Source: Paludibacteraceae bacterium
GTDB lineage: Bacteria; Bacteroidota; Bacteroidia; Bacteroidales; Paludibacteraceae
Assembly (NCBI GenBank): GCA_018055865.1
Contig: JAGPGR010000104.1
Coordinates: 1-6,793 of the forward strand
Length of the DNA stretch: 6,793 bases
Reading direction: 5' to 3'
Shown here: positions 1 through 6,793 of the stretch, piece by piece
Layout: every line of letters begins with the position of its first letter
Numbering within the stretch: the stretch's first letter is position 1
Position numbers and translations under genes: made by a program
Notes under the pieces: generated by a model
Seen by the model: the letters and a program-made list of their open reading frames with translations, nothing else
What the model was told of the DNA's origin: nothing
Database searches by the model: none

Positions 1-10
1 CATAAGATCT

Positions 11-3000
11 TTATAACTCCTTCAGCAATTCTATTACTGCTGCTTCCAGTTGTGTGTCCTCGCCGTTTACAGCTTTGTTCAGGTCAAGTGGTGCTTTAAT
101 ATCAGGTTCAAGCTGGAAATTCTCAAGATAGGTGCCTTCAGCCGTGCGATATCCTACTACCGGAATGCCGAAATACAGAGTCGGATCCTGCAGTGTAACC
201 CAGTTGACGCTTGTCATCGTTCCCGGAACGGGCATTCCAACTAATTTGCCGATTTTGGTGGTTTTATATACCCAGGGCGTTCCATGAGCATTAGAATAAT
301 CGGCTTCGGTCATCAGCATGATGGATGGTTTGTTCCAGCGCCGACTCGGCATTTCACTGTAATCTTTACCGCGAACAACCTGCTGCAGGTATTTTTTACT
401 GCTGAAAAATACTTCCAGATCTTCGTGAAGCCTGCCTCCACCGTTGTAACGAATGTCAATTACAATACCTTCTTTCTGGTAATATTTACCCAGCGCATCC
501 GAATACATTTTCCGAAAACTTTCGTCGCCCATGGATGCTATATGAACATATCCCAAACGACCGTTTGAAAGTCTTTCCACATCATTGGCGCGCTGTTTTA
601 CCCAACGCTTGTAAAGCAGAGCATCCTGCGCTCCGGTAGCAATTGGTTTTATTACTTCGTCCCAGCGCAGACCGGTAGCAGGTGAAAAGAGTGAGAATAA
701 GGTGTTTTTGCCGACTTTTCCTTCGAGCAGCGGGTAGTATTCGGTGTCGGAATTGATTTCCTGTCCGTCAATTTTTTCGATTATATCGCCGGCTTTTGCT
801 TTTGATTTGAAATTGTCAAAAGGACCAGAGAGCAGAATTTCATCAATTCTTAACCCTTTATTATCTTCTGTTTTGCTCACAAGCAGGCCGGTTTCAGCTG
901 TTCTGTCGTCCGTTACGGGTACTCGATAACCCGAACCTGTGTGCGATACATTCAGTTCGCCCAGTAACTCGGACAACATTTCAGAGAAATCAAAATTATT
1001 GTTGATATGAGGTAAAAATTTTCGATAATGGGTAGTCAGATTTTCCCAATCCACGCCGTGCATATCTACCGTGTAAAAGCGTTCTTTTTCTTCTCTGTAA
1101 ACCTGATTAAACATAAATTCGCGTTCCTTAGCCGGATCAAGTTTCATGTCTGCTTTGAAATCGATATTTGTGAATTTATCATTTGAGAGTTCCATTTTTT
1201 GCATTCTTCTTCCACTAAGAACGAAAAGTGTTTTTTGCTCCTTATCCATGCTCAGGGTCGAATTGCCGCCTTTCAGTTTACTAAGCAGTTTTGTTGAACG
1301 TTCACGCAGATCGTACACCCACATATCGTAATCATCTTCAAAAGCCGACATATAATAAAGTTTCGTGGCATCTTTGTTGATAATGGCACTTCCCAGGCGC
1401 GAGGAGTTAGGTGTTATACGTTCAATTCGCTCATCGATATTGTCAAATTCCACGACTATGTCTTTGGCTTTTTCATCTTTTTTTAGTTCCTTATCCTTTC
1501 CTTTTTTCTTTTCATCTTCTTTCTTTTTGGCTTCTTCTTCGGTTTTTTTAGCTTCTTTCTCAGCATCGGTAAAAAGTTCAAATTCTTCCTTATTCATTTT
1601 GAATTTGTTGTAAGCTTCCCGGTTTACAAATGCTATCATTACATCTTCCATTGAGCCCCAGGATGCATGATTACGCATGCCGTACTGTTCTGAATTAAAC
1701 AATATGGCATTCCCTTCCATTACCCAGCGCGGATTGCTGTTGGTGTAGCCGCTGTTAGTTATGCTGTAAACATTGCCGCCGTCTTTGGCACTTATAATTC
1801 CTATGTTGGTATAAGGTGCATGAACGTTGGATACGTATTCCAAAGCAAACCATTTTCCATCCGGCGACCACTCGAAGGTCATGCTTCCATCGCTGTCGTG
1901 CTGGAATGAACCGTCGGTAATCTGACGAACTTTTTTTGTTGCCATGTTATAAACCATAAGTTTGGCTCTGTCTTGTACGAATGCCACTTCTTTGCCGTCA
2001 GGCGAAAACTGTGGATGTTGTTTCTCGGTCTTATCATTTTTGATTAGTACTTCTTCGTCTATCAGAGTTGCATTAGGAAAATTCGGATCGTCCTTGAGTG
2101 AAATCTTGGCGATATACACATTCCAGTATCCATCGCGGTAGCTTGAGTATACCAGTGAACGATTGTCTTTTCCGAAATCCACATCGGCTTCCTGAGCTAT
2201 GGTTTGAGTAATTTGTTTGGTGGTGTTGTAATCGGTTGAAGTCACGAATACATCGCCACGCACCGTGAGTGCGACTTGCTTGCCATCGGGAGAATTTGAT
2301 ACAGAAGTAGCTCCCGTAGTGAAGCTTAATTTTTTGAATTGCTCGTCGTTCAAATCGTTGTAAATAGAAATGTCTGATTTTTGCGGCATGTTACTTCCTT
2401 GTTTCAAGGTGTAAATTTCTCCGTCAAATCCGAAGCAAAGTGTACCGTTTTTGGATACCGACAGAAAACGAACCGGATGATCTTTGAAATTGGTCAGTTG
2501 TTTCACAGCTGATGGATTAGTCAACGGCGCTGAAAATACATTGAAACTGCCGCTTTTTTCACTTAAAAAATAGAAGGAATTACCATCCGGACTGTAAACG
2601 GGGTCAGTATCTTCTCCGGGGCGATCAATCAGCACTTCTTGTGTTCCTGATGTCAGATCGTATTCCAGAATATCCCGTGTAACAGATGATGTGTGTTTTT
2701 TACGCCAGGGGTTTTCAAATCCTTTTAAATCCTGATAAAGAAATTTCTGCCCTGTACCGGAAAAACTGATTTTCTCAGCAGGGTAAGCGAGCAACATATC
2801 TGTGCTGCCTCCATCTGTGGGCACTTTATATACTTCGGTCAGACGGCCGGTAGGGAATAGGGCACTTTTGGCAGGATCCTGATAATGAGCCGAAAATACA
2901 ATAAATTTACCATCGGGAGTAAATGTGTGCGGAGTTTCGTTGGCAGAATGAGTGGTAAGCCTTTTAGCTGTTCCGCCATCAGCTGCCATCAGGTAAATAT

Positions 3001-3268
3001 CCTTCGTGCCACCATCCCGATCGCTTACGAAAGCTATTTTTGATCCGTCGGGCGACCACACGGGATTGCTGTCGAATGCATCGTGTGTGGTCAGCCTTAC
3101 GGCTTTTCCACCATCTGTATTCACTTTGTACAAATCTCCTTTGTATGAAAATGCAATTTGTGACCCATCCGGTGAAATAGCCGGATAACGCATCCATAGA
3201 GGCGATTGAGCCGAAACCAATAATGCTGTAGAAAGAAAAATTCCTAAAATTACCTGTTTTTTTATCAT
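11..3268 (-). CDS. Exported tricorn-like serine peptidase (family S41) with PDZ domain
   Basis: This 1085-residue protein has the full tricorn protease architecture. Residues 1-20 form a Sec signal peptide (basic MIKK, hydrophobic core, likely cleavage after LVSA before QS), so export to the periplasm is inferred. Two beta-propellers follow, marked by SPDG/TPDG PD40 repeats at 32, 72, 117, 226, 326, 422 and 468. A Lys/Glu-rich insert spans about 568-602, the C1 subdomain about 715-780, a PDZ domain about 793-880 (GDIIEKIDG at 827-835), and the C2 catalytic core runs to the end. The archaeal tetrad Ser745, His746, Ser965, Glu1023 aligns by eye with Ser775, His776 (NVSHTG), Ser992 (DYSNAHG) and Glu1049 (YLENF); spacings of 217 and 57 compare with 220 and 58. 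NGGG at 942-945 fits the oxyanion region. The enzyme is therefore probably active and should cleave peptides; its substrates are unknown. The ATG at 3266-3268 is chosen because the signal peptide starts there; the stop is TAA. There is no frameshift or truncation. Family assignment is firm; location and role are inferred. Confidence 0.93.
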   Translation of the reverse strand: MIKKQVILGIFLSTALLVSAQSPLWMRYPAISPDGSQIAFSYKGDLYKVNTDGGKAVRLTTHDAFDSNPVWSPDGSKIAFVSDRDGGTKDIYLMAADGGTAKRLTTHSANETPHTFTPDGKFIVFSAHYQDPAKSALFPTGRLTEVYKVPTDGGSTDMLLAYPAEKISFSGTGQKFLYQDLKGFENPWRKKHTSSVTRDILEYDLTSGTQEVLIDRPGEDTDPVYSPDGNSFYFLSEKSGSFNVFSAPLTNPSAVKQLTNFKDHPVRFLSVSKNGTLCFGFDGEIYTLKQGSNMPQKSDISIYNDLNDEQFKKLSFTTGATSVSNSPDGKQVALTVRGDVFVTSTDYNTTKQITQTIAQEADVDFGKDNRSLVYSSYRDGYWNVYIAKISLKDDPNFPNATLIDEEVLIKNDKTEKQHPQFSPDGKEVAFVQDRAKLMVYNMATKKVRQITDGSFQHDSDGSMTFEWSPDGKWFALEYVSNVHAPYTNIGIISAKDGGNVYSITNSGYTNSNPRWVMEGNAILFNSEQYGMRNHASWGSMEDVMIAFVNREAYNKFKMNKEEFELFTDAEKEAKKTEEEAKKKEDEKKKGKDKELKKDEKAKDIVVEFDNIDERIERITPNSSRLGSAIINKDATKLYYMSAFEDDYDMWVYDLRERSTKLLSKLKGGNSTLSMDKEQKTLFVLSGRRMQKMELSNDKFTNIDFKADMKLDPAKEREFMFNQVYREEKERFYTVDMHGVDWENLTTHYRKFLPHINNNFDFSEMLSELLGELNVSHTGSGYRVPVTDDRTAETGLLVSKTEDNKGLRIDEILLSGPFDNFKSKAKAGDIIEKIDGQEINSDTEYYPLLEGKVGKNTLFSLFSPATGLRWDEVIKPIATGAQDALLYKRWVKQRANDVERLSNGRLGYVHIASMGDESFRKMYSDALGKYYQKEGIVIDIRYNGGGRLHEDLEVFFSSKKYLQQVVRGKDYSEMPSRRWNKPSIMLMTEADYSNAHGTPWVYKTTKIGKLVGMPVPGTMTSVNWVTLQDPTLYFGIPVVGYRTAEGTYLENFQLEPDIKAPLDLNKAVNGEDTQLEAAVIELLKEL
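1463..1567 (-). other. Lys/Glu-rich low-complexity insert in the tricorn-like peptidase
   Basis: Residues about 568-602 consist almost only of Lys, Glu, Asp and Ala and interrupt the second beta-propeller region. The DNA is strongly biased, with nearly all purines on the coding strand and pyrimidine runs on the plus strand. The segment is probably a solvent-exposed helix or disordered loop projecting from the propeller. The reading frame passes through it intact. Its function is unknown. Confidence 0.8.
3202..3268 (-). other. Predicted Sec signal peptide of the tricorn-like peptidase
   Basis: The first 20 or so codons encode a short basic start (MIKK), a hydrophobic stretch (VILGIFLSTALLV) and a small-residue cleavage site (VSA before QSP). 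No cysteine follows the cleavage site, so this looks like signal peptidase I processing rather than a lipoprotein. The Thermoplasma tricorn protease is cytosolic, so the bacterial relative seen here probably works in a different compartment. Prediction is by eye only. Confidence 0.8.
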
Positions 3269-3293
3269 AGTTGTATTATTTGATTTTTTTTTT
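3269..3293 (-). promoter_or_regulatory. A-rich leader without Shine-Dalgarno before the tricorn-like gene
   Basis: The 25 nt before the ATG read on the minus strand as a run of ten A residues (3284-3293) followed by TCAAATAATACAACT. There is no AGGAGG-like sequence. A-rich leaders without a Shine-Dalgarno site are normal for Bacteroidota, where adenines upstream of the start favour initiation. This supports the chosen start and the taxonomic inference. Confidence 0.55.
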
Positions 3294-3301
3294 GAAAGTT
3301 A

Positions 3302-3309
3302 CAAATATA
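3302..3309 (-). promoter_or_regulatory. Possible Bacteroidota -7 promoter element for the tricorn-like gene
   Basis: On the minus strand this reads TATATTTG, an exact match to the TAnnTTTG -7 consensus of the Bacteroidota primary sigma factor. It lies 33 nt upstream of the ATG, which would give a leader of roughly 25-30 nt. No good TTTG-type -33 element is visible at the usual distance. In such AT-rich sequence an 8-mer of this kind can occur by chance, so the call is tentative. Confidence 0.4.
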
Positions 3310-3378
3310 ACGAAATAGTCTGAATAAGGTTTATTTTTAAGTGGCAGGTACTATTAAAATAGCAGCTGCTTGCCGAAT

Positions 3379-3416
3379 TTAGAAAAAGCGTCACTTTTCA
3401 GCAACGCTTTTTCTAA
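3379..3416 (-). terminator. Probable intrinsic terminator after the PFOR gene
   Basis: A perfect 13-bp inverted repeat pairs 3379-3391 with 3404-3416 (core AGAAAAAGCGT / ACGCTTTTTCT) around a 12-nt loop. It starts 46 nt past the PFOR stop codon. On the minus strand the 3' arm carries a U-rich run (TTTTTCTAAATT). The GC part of the stem is short (GCG/CGC), and the A-tract and U-tract form the rest, as in many intrinsic terminators. The plus strand is also T-rich after the stem, so it could work both ways, although no plus-strand gene reads into it here. It probably separates PFOR from the downstream peptidase gene. Confidence 0.7.
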
Positions 3417-3462
3417 TTTTTACAGGCTGCAGAAATGTCGCCATTCCTGTATATTTACAACC

Positions 3463-6400
3463 TTATTTTGTGTCCTGAACTATCACTTCAGCACTACCAT
3501 CCTGTTTTGGATCTTTTTGTGCTTTTACCTTGAGCTCGTCAATCTGATGTTTAGGTGCTACAGCTTGCTCGTAAACAGCATCGGCCATACGTTTGTAACC
3601 ATTGTAACGCCATTTAGCGTTTTTCTCAGCTGCTTTGAACAGTTCTTCAGCTTCATCCGGGAATTGTTTTAGCAAGGATGTGTAACGTACTTCACCTTTC
3701 AGGAAATCCTGGAATTTGCTCCAGTCCGGTTCTTTGCTGTCCAGCTGCATCGGGTTTTTACCTTCTGCCTGCAGGCGCGGGTCAAAGCGATACAAATGCC
3801 AGTAACCACATTCAACGGCTTTTTTCTGTTCAGTCTGAGCTTTGCCCATACCGGCGCGGAGTCCGTGACTTATACAGGGTGAATAAGCGATTACTACGGA
3901 TGGTCCGTCGTATTGTTCTGCTTCACGAAGCGCTTTGAGCGTGTGCCCCTGATTAGCGCCCATAGCCACCTGTGACACATATACATAACCATACGTGGCT
4001 GCAATCATTCCCAAATCTTTTTTGCGGATACGCTTGCCAGAAGCAGCAAATTTTGCCACAGCACCTACCGGAGTAGATTTGGATGCCTGTCCGCCGGTAT
4101 TGGAGTAAACTTCGGTATCAAGTACCAGAATGTTTACATTTTTGCCAGAAGCTATCACGTGATCCAATCCGCCGAAACCGATGTCATAGGCCCAGCCATC
4201 GCCTCCGATAATCCATTGTGAACGTTTCACCAAATAGTGGCTCAATCCTGCAATTTCCTGACAATGATCACATTGACAGGCTCTTACTAAAGGAGTAATT
4301 TTAGATTCCAGTACCAACGTAGCATCACCATCGAAACGATTTTCAATCCATTCCTTGAACAAAACTTTCAATTCATCGGAGCAACAATCACTTTCAATCG
4401 CTTCGGTCATTATGCGCATCAGGCGGGCCTGCATTTTTTCTTCAGCCAGTACCATCCCCAATCCAAATTCAGCATTGTCTTCGAACAGAGAATTTGCCCA
4501 TGCCGGACCACGGCCGTCGCTACCTTGTGTATAAGGAGTTGAGGGAGCGGAGGCAGAGTAAATGGAACTGCAGCCGGTAGCGTTCGAAACCATCTGACGA
4601 TTACCAAACAGTTGTGTCACTAATTTTACGTAAGGAGTTTCGCCGCAGCCCGAGCAGGCACCTGAGAATTCGAACAAAGGTGTGGCAAGCTGTGTGTTTT
4701 TTACATTGGCATTTACATTTACCAGGTGCTGTTTCGAAGTTACTTTTTCAGCACAGTAGTCCCAGTTAACCTGATTTGGCTTCTGTGATTCTATCGGCAT
4801 CATTTTCAGTGCTTTACCGTTTTTATTTCCAGGACAAACATCTACACAATTGCCGCAATCCATACAGTCGAGTACATCTACCTGAATACGGAATTTCATT
4901 CCTTCAAATCCTTTACCGTTGGCTTTCAGCATTTCAGCAAACGGAGCGTTGGCTTGTTCGGCTTCATCCAGTACAAACGGACGTATGGAAGCATGAGGAC
5001 AAACGTAAGCGCACTGATTACATTGAATACAGTTGTTTAAATCCCATTCAGGAACAAAAGATGCAACACCCCGTTTCTCAAACTTAGCAGTTCCCTGAAT
5101 CCAGGTTCCGTCTTCGCGTCCCTTGAAAGTAGAAACCGGCAGACTATTTCCGTTTTGAGCATTAATTGGACGAACAATGTCACGAATAAATGCAGGAATA
5201 TTTTCGGTTATTTCAACTTCATCTGCAATTGTTGTCCATTCTTCCGGAATTTCAACTTTAATGTATTCACCTCCGCGGTCAACAGCTGCATAGTTCATAT
5301 TAATCACTTCTTCCCCTTTTTTCCCGTAGGATTTTACAATGGCTTTTTTCATTTCGGCCACTGCTTTTTCGTATGAAATTACATTGGTGATTTTGAAGAA
5401 AGCTGATTGAAGAATGGTGTTGGTACGGTTGCCAAGACCTATTTCCATAGCAATATTGGTGGCATTAATAATATACAGGTTGATATTGTTTTGAGCAATG
5501 TACCTTTTTACGTTTGCAGGCAGATTAGCTTTTACTTCGTCGGCATTCCATACAGTATTGAGTAAGAATGTTCCGTTCTTTTTCAATCCTCTGGTTACAT
5601 CATACAGACGTAAGTATGCCTGTACGTGACAAGCCACGAAATTGGGTGTATTGACAAAATAAGTGGAACGGATGGGTGAATCGCCAAAACGGAGATGTGA
5701 ACAGGTAAAACCACCCGACTTCTTGGAATCGTATTCAAAATAAGCCTGGCAATATTTATCGGAATTGTCACCAATGATTTTGATGGAGTTTTTATTGGCG
5801 CCAACAGTGCCATCGGCTCCTAAACCGTAGAATTTTGCTTCGTAAGTTCCTTTGCCTCCCAGTGCCAATTCTTCTTCGAGTGGCAGCGAAGTAAATGTAA
5901 CGTCGTCAATGATTCCAACGGTGAAACGGTTACGTGGAGTGGGCAATGCCAGATTTTTGAAAACTGCAAATACCTGAGCCGGCGTAAAGTCTTTGGAGGA
6001 CAATCCGTAGCGGCCTCCAACTACAAGCGGCTGATTTTCAGTTCCGTAAAGTGCATCTTTTATATCCAGATACAATGGTTCGCCACTTGCTCCGGGTTCT
6101 TTGGTGCGATCAAGCACACAGATGCGTTTGGTAGTTTTGGGCAATACGGAAAGGAAATGTTTGATGGAGAATGGACGATACAAATGAACAGATACCAAAC
6201 CCACTTTTTCTCCTTTTTCAGTCAGATGATCAATTGATTCGCGAATAGCTTCGGTGGCCGAACCCATGGCAATAACCACTCTGTCGGCATCGGGAGCTCC
6301 GTAGTAGTCAAACAATCCGTATTTGCGTCCCGTAATTTCGGCTAATTTATTCAAATAATCTTCTACAATTTGAGGAAGCACATCGTAGAATGGATTAGAA

Positions 6401-6793
6401 GCTTCGCGTGTTTGGAAATATATATCCGGGTTTTGAGCTGTACCCCTAACTACCGGATTTTCAGGATTCAGTCCTCTGTTGCGGAACGCCTGTAATGCGT
6501 CTTTATCTACCAACGACTGAACAGCTTTAGCATCGATTTCTTCAATTTTCTGAATTTCGTGCGATGTGCGGAAACCATCGAAGAAATGAACAAAAGGAAC
6601 ACGTGATTTGATGGCAGCGAGGTGAGCCACAGCAGCCAGGTCCATTACTTCCTGTACAGAACCAGTGGCAAACAGAGCACAGCCTGTTTGACGTACAGCC
6701 ATCACATCCTGATGGTCGCCAAAGATTGAAAGTGCTTGAGCAGCAATAGCACGTGCCGATACATGATAAACTCCGGGAAGCAGTTCACCGGCA
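3463..6793 (-). CDS. nifJ: Pyruvate:ferredoxin (flavodoxin) oxidoreductase, 5' end outside the window
   Basis: This single-chain PFOR decarboxylates pyruvate with thiamine diphosphate and CoA to acetyl-CoA and CO2, passing electrons through three [4Fe-4S] clusters to ferredoxin or flavodoxin in the cytoplasm. The frame is open to the window edge; 1109 codons are visible and about 100 N-terminal residues (including the YPITPSS-type pyruvate-binding segment) are missing. Visible residue 14 (HVSAR, 6751-6753) matches Desulfovibrio africanus Arg114. The middle holds DRTKEPG (the conserved CoA-site region) and the gamma domain (GLGADGTVGANKN). Two ferredoxin motifs (CxxCxxCxxxCP) lie at 4996-5031 and 4831-4866. 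Proximal-cluster cysteines at visible 713, 716, 741 and 973 keep the spacing of Cys812/815/840/1071. The thiamine motif runs from GGDGW to YSNTGG (about 4090-4206). The GTG at 6703-6705 is not the start, since conserved sequence continues upstream. The C-terminus ends in a short charged tail without the long D. africanus extension. A cysteine-rich stretch before the thiamine motif is unusual. Confidence 0.97.
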   Translation of the reverse strand, partial: AGELLPGVYHVSARAIAAQALSIFGDHQDVMAVRQTGCALFATGSVQEVMDLAAVAHLAAIKSRVPFVHFFDGFRTSHEIQKIEEIDAKAVQSLVDKDALQAFRNRGLNPENPVVRGTAQNPDIYFQTREASNPFYDVLPQIVEDYLNKLAEITGRKYGLFDYYGAPDADRVVIAMGSATEAIRESIDHLTEKGEKVGLVSVHLYRPFSIKHFLSVLPKTTKRICVLDRTKEPGASGEPLYLDIKDALYGTENQPLVVGGRYGLSSKDFTPAQVFAVFKNLALPTPRNRFTVGIIDDVTFTSLPLEEELALGGKGTYEAKFYGLGADGTVGANKNSIKIIGDNSDKYCQAYFEYDSKKSGGFTCSHLRFGDSPIRSTYFVNTPNFVACHVQAYLRLYDVTRGLKKNGTFLLNTVWNADEVKANLPANVKRYIAQNNINLYIINATNIAMEIGLGNRTNTILQSAFFKITNVISYEKAVAEMKKAIVKSYGKKGEEVINMNYAAVDRGGEYIKVEIPEEWTTIADEVEITENIPAFIRDIVRPINAQNGNSLPVSTFKGREDGTWIQGTAKFEKRGVASFVPEWDLNNCIQCNQCAYVCPHASIRPFVLDEAEQANAPFAEMLKANGKGFEGMKFRIQVDVLDCMDCGNCVDVCPGNKNGKALKMMPIESQKPNQVNWDYCAEKVTSKQHLVNVNANVKNTQLATPLFEFSGACSGCGETPYVKLVTQLFGNRQMVSNATGCSSIYSASAPSTPYTQGSDGRGPAWANSLFEDNAEFGLGMVLAEEKMQARLMRIMTEAIESDCCSDELKVLFKEWIENRFDGDATLVLESKITPLVRACQCDHCQEIAGLSHYLVKRSQWIIGGDGWAYDIGFGGLDHVIASGKNVNILVLDTEVYSNTGGQASKSTPVGAVAKFAASGKRIRKKDLGMIAATYGYVYVSQVAMGANQGHTLKALREAEQYDGPSVVIAYSPCISHGLRAGMGKAQTEQKKAVECGYWHLYRFDPRLQAEGKNPMQLDSKEPDWSKFQDFLKGEVRYTSLLKQFPDEAEELFKAAEKNAKWRYNGYKRMADAVYEQAVAPKHQIDELKVKAQKDPKQDGSAEVIVQDTK
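4090..4206 (-). other. Thiamine diphosphate-binding motif of PFOR
   Basis: The segment opens with GGDGWAYDIGFGG and closes with YSNTGGQAS, the GDG...N signature that binds the magnesium and diphosphate of thiamine diphosphate. The Asn of YSNTGG (4099-4101) corresponds to Asn996 of the D. africanus enzyme, a residue described near the pyruvate carboxylate. The motif is intact. Confidence 0.9.
4831..5031 (-). other. Two [4Fe-4S] ferredoxin motifs within PFOR
   Basis: CIQCNQCAYVCP is encoded at 4996-5031 and CMDCGNCVDVCP at 4831-4866. Each has the CxxCxxCxxxCP pattern and together they form the bacterial-ferredoxin domain that carries electrons from the buried proximal cluster to the surface. 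All eight ligand cysteines are present, so the electron path looks intact. Confidence 0.93.

Noticed and set aside
1365..1613. Plus-strand open frame of 82 codons opposite the Lys/Glu-rich segment
   Set aside because: Its Ser/Phe-rich product simply mirrors the purine tract of the peptidase gene on the other strand; it has no recognisable domain and lies fully inside a well-supported gene.
2979..3197. Second minus-strand open frame of 72 codons overlapping the start of the peptidase
   Set aside because: It lies in another frame inside the first propeller repeats; the main frame carries the signal peptide and SPDG repeats, and this one has no features of its own.
3284..3293. Run of ten T residues on the plus strand, considered as a terminator tail for a plus-strand transcript
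   Set aside because: No stable GC-rich stem precedes it on the plus strand, and it fits better as the A-rich leader of the minus-strand peptidase gene.
3370..3672. Plus-strand open frame of 100 codons spanning the intergenic gap and the end of PFOR
   Set aside because: It starts inside the terminator region, overlaps the conserved-frame 3' end of PFOR, and encodes a Phe/Leu/Cys-rich string with no family resemblance. It is best read as a chance open frame.
4776..5087. Plus-strand open frame of 103 codons opposite the ferredoxin domain
   Set aside because: It lies wholly antisense to the two [4Fe-4S] motifs of PFOR, which account for the sequence; no signal for a separate gene was seen.

Overview
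The window holds two long genes, both on the minus strand, separated by a 194-bp intergenic gap. In transcription order (high to low coordinates), the first encodes pyruvate:ferredoxin/flavodoxin oxidoreductase (PFOR, NifJ type). It is cut at its N-terminus by the right edge of the window. The second is a complete 1085-residue tricorn-like serine peptidase of family S41 with a predicted Sec signal peptide. About 96% of the sequence is coding. No tRNA, rRNA, CRISPR array, insertion sequence or prophage trace was seen.

The organism is most likely an anaerobic or fermentative member of the Bacteroidota, possibly Bacteroidales. This is inferred from the protein character of both genes, moderate-to-low GC, an A-rich leader without a Shine-Dalgarno sequence before the peptidase, and a TAnnTTTG-like -7 promoter element there. 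A single-chain PFOR fits an anaerobic, ferredoxin-based metabolism. The genus cannot be settled from the sequence alone.

Layout: 11-3268 (-) tricorn-like peptidase; 3269-3462 intergenic, with a probable promoter near 3302-3309 and a strong hairpin at 3379-3416 that looks like the PFOR terminator; 3463 to past 6793 (-) PFOR. The hairpin and separate promoter suggest independent transcription despite the shared orientation.

The two products do not obviously act together. PFOR is a cytoplasmic enzyme that converts pyruvate and CoA to acetyl-CoA, CO2 and reduced ferredoxin. The peptidase is predicted to be exported and to degrade peptides in the periplasm or at the envelope. No convincing new biological system was found. 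The points most worth checking are the extra cysteine cluster in the PFOR thiamine domain and the export signal plus Lys/Glu-rich insert of the tricorn-like protein.
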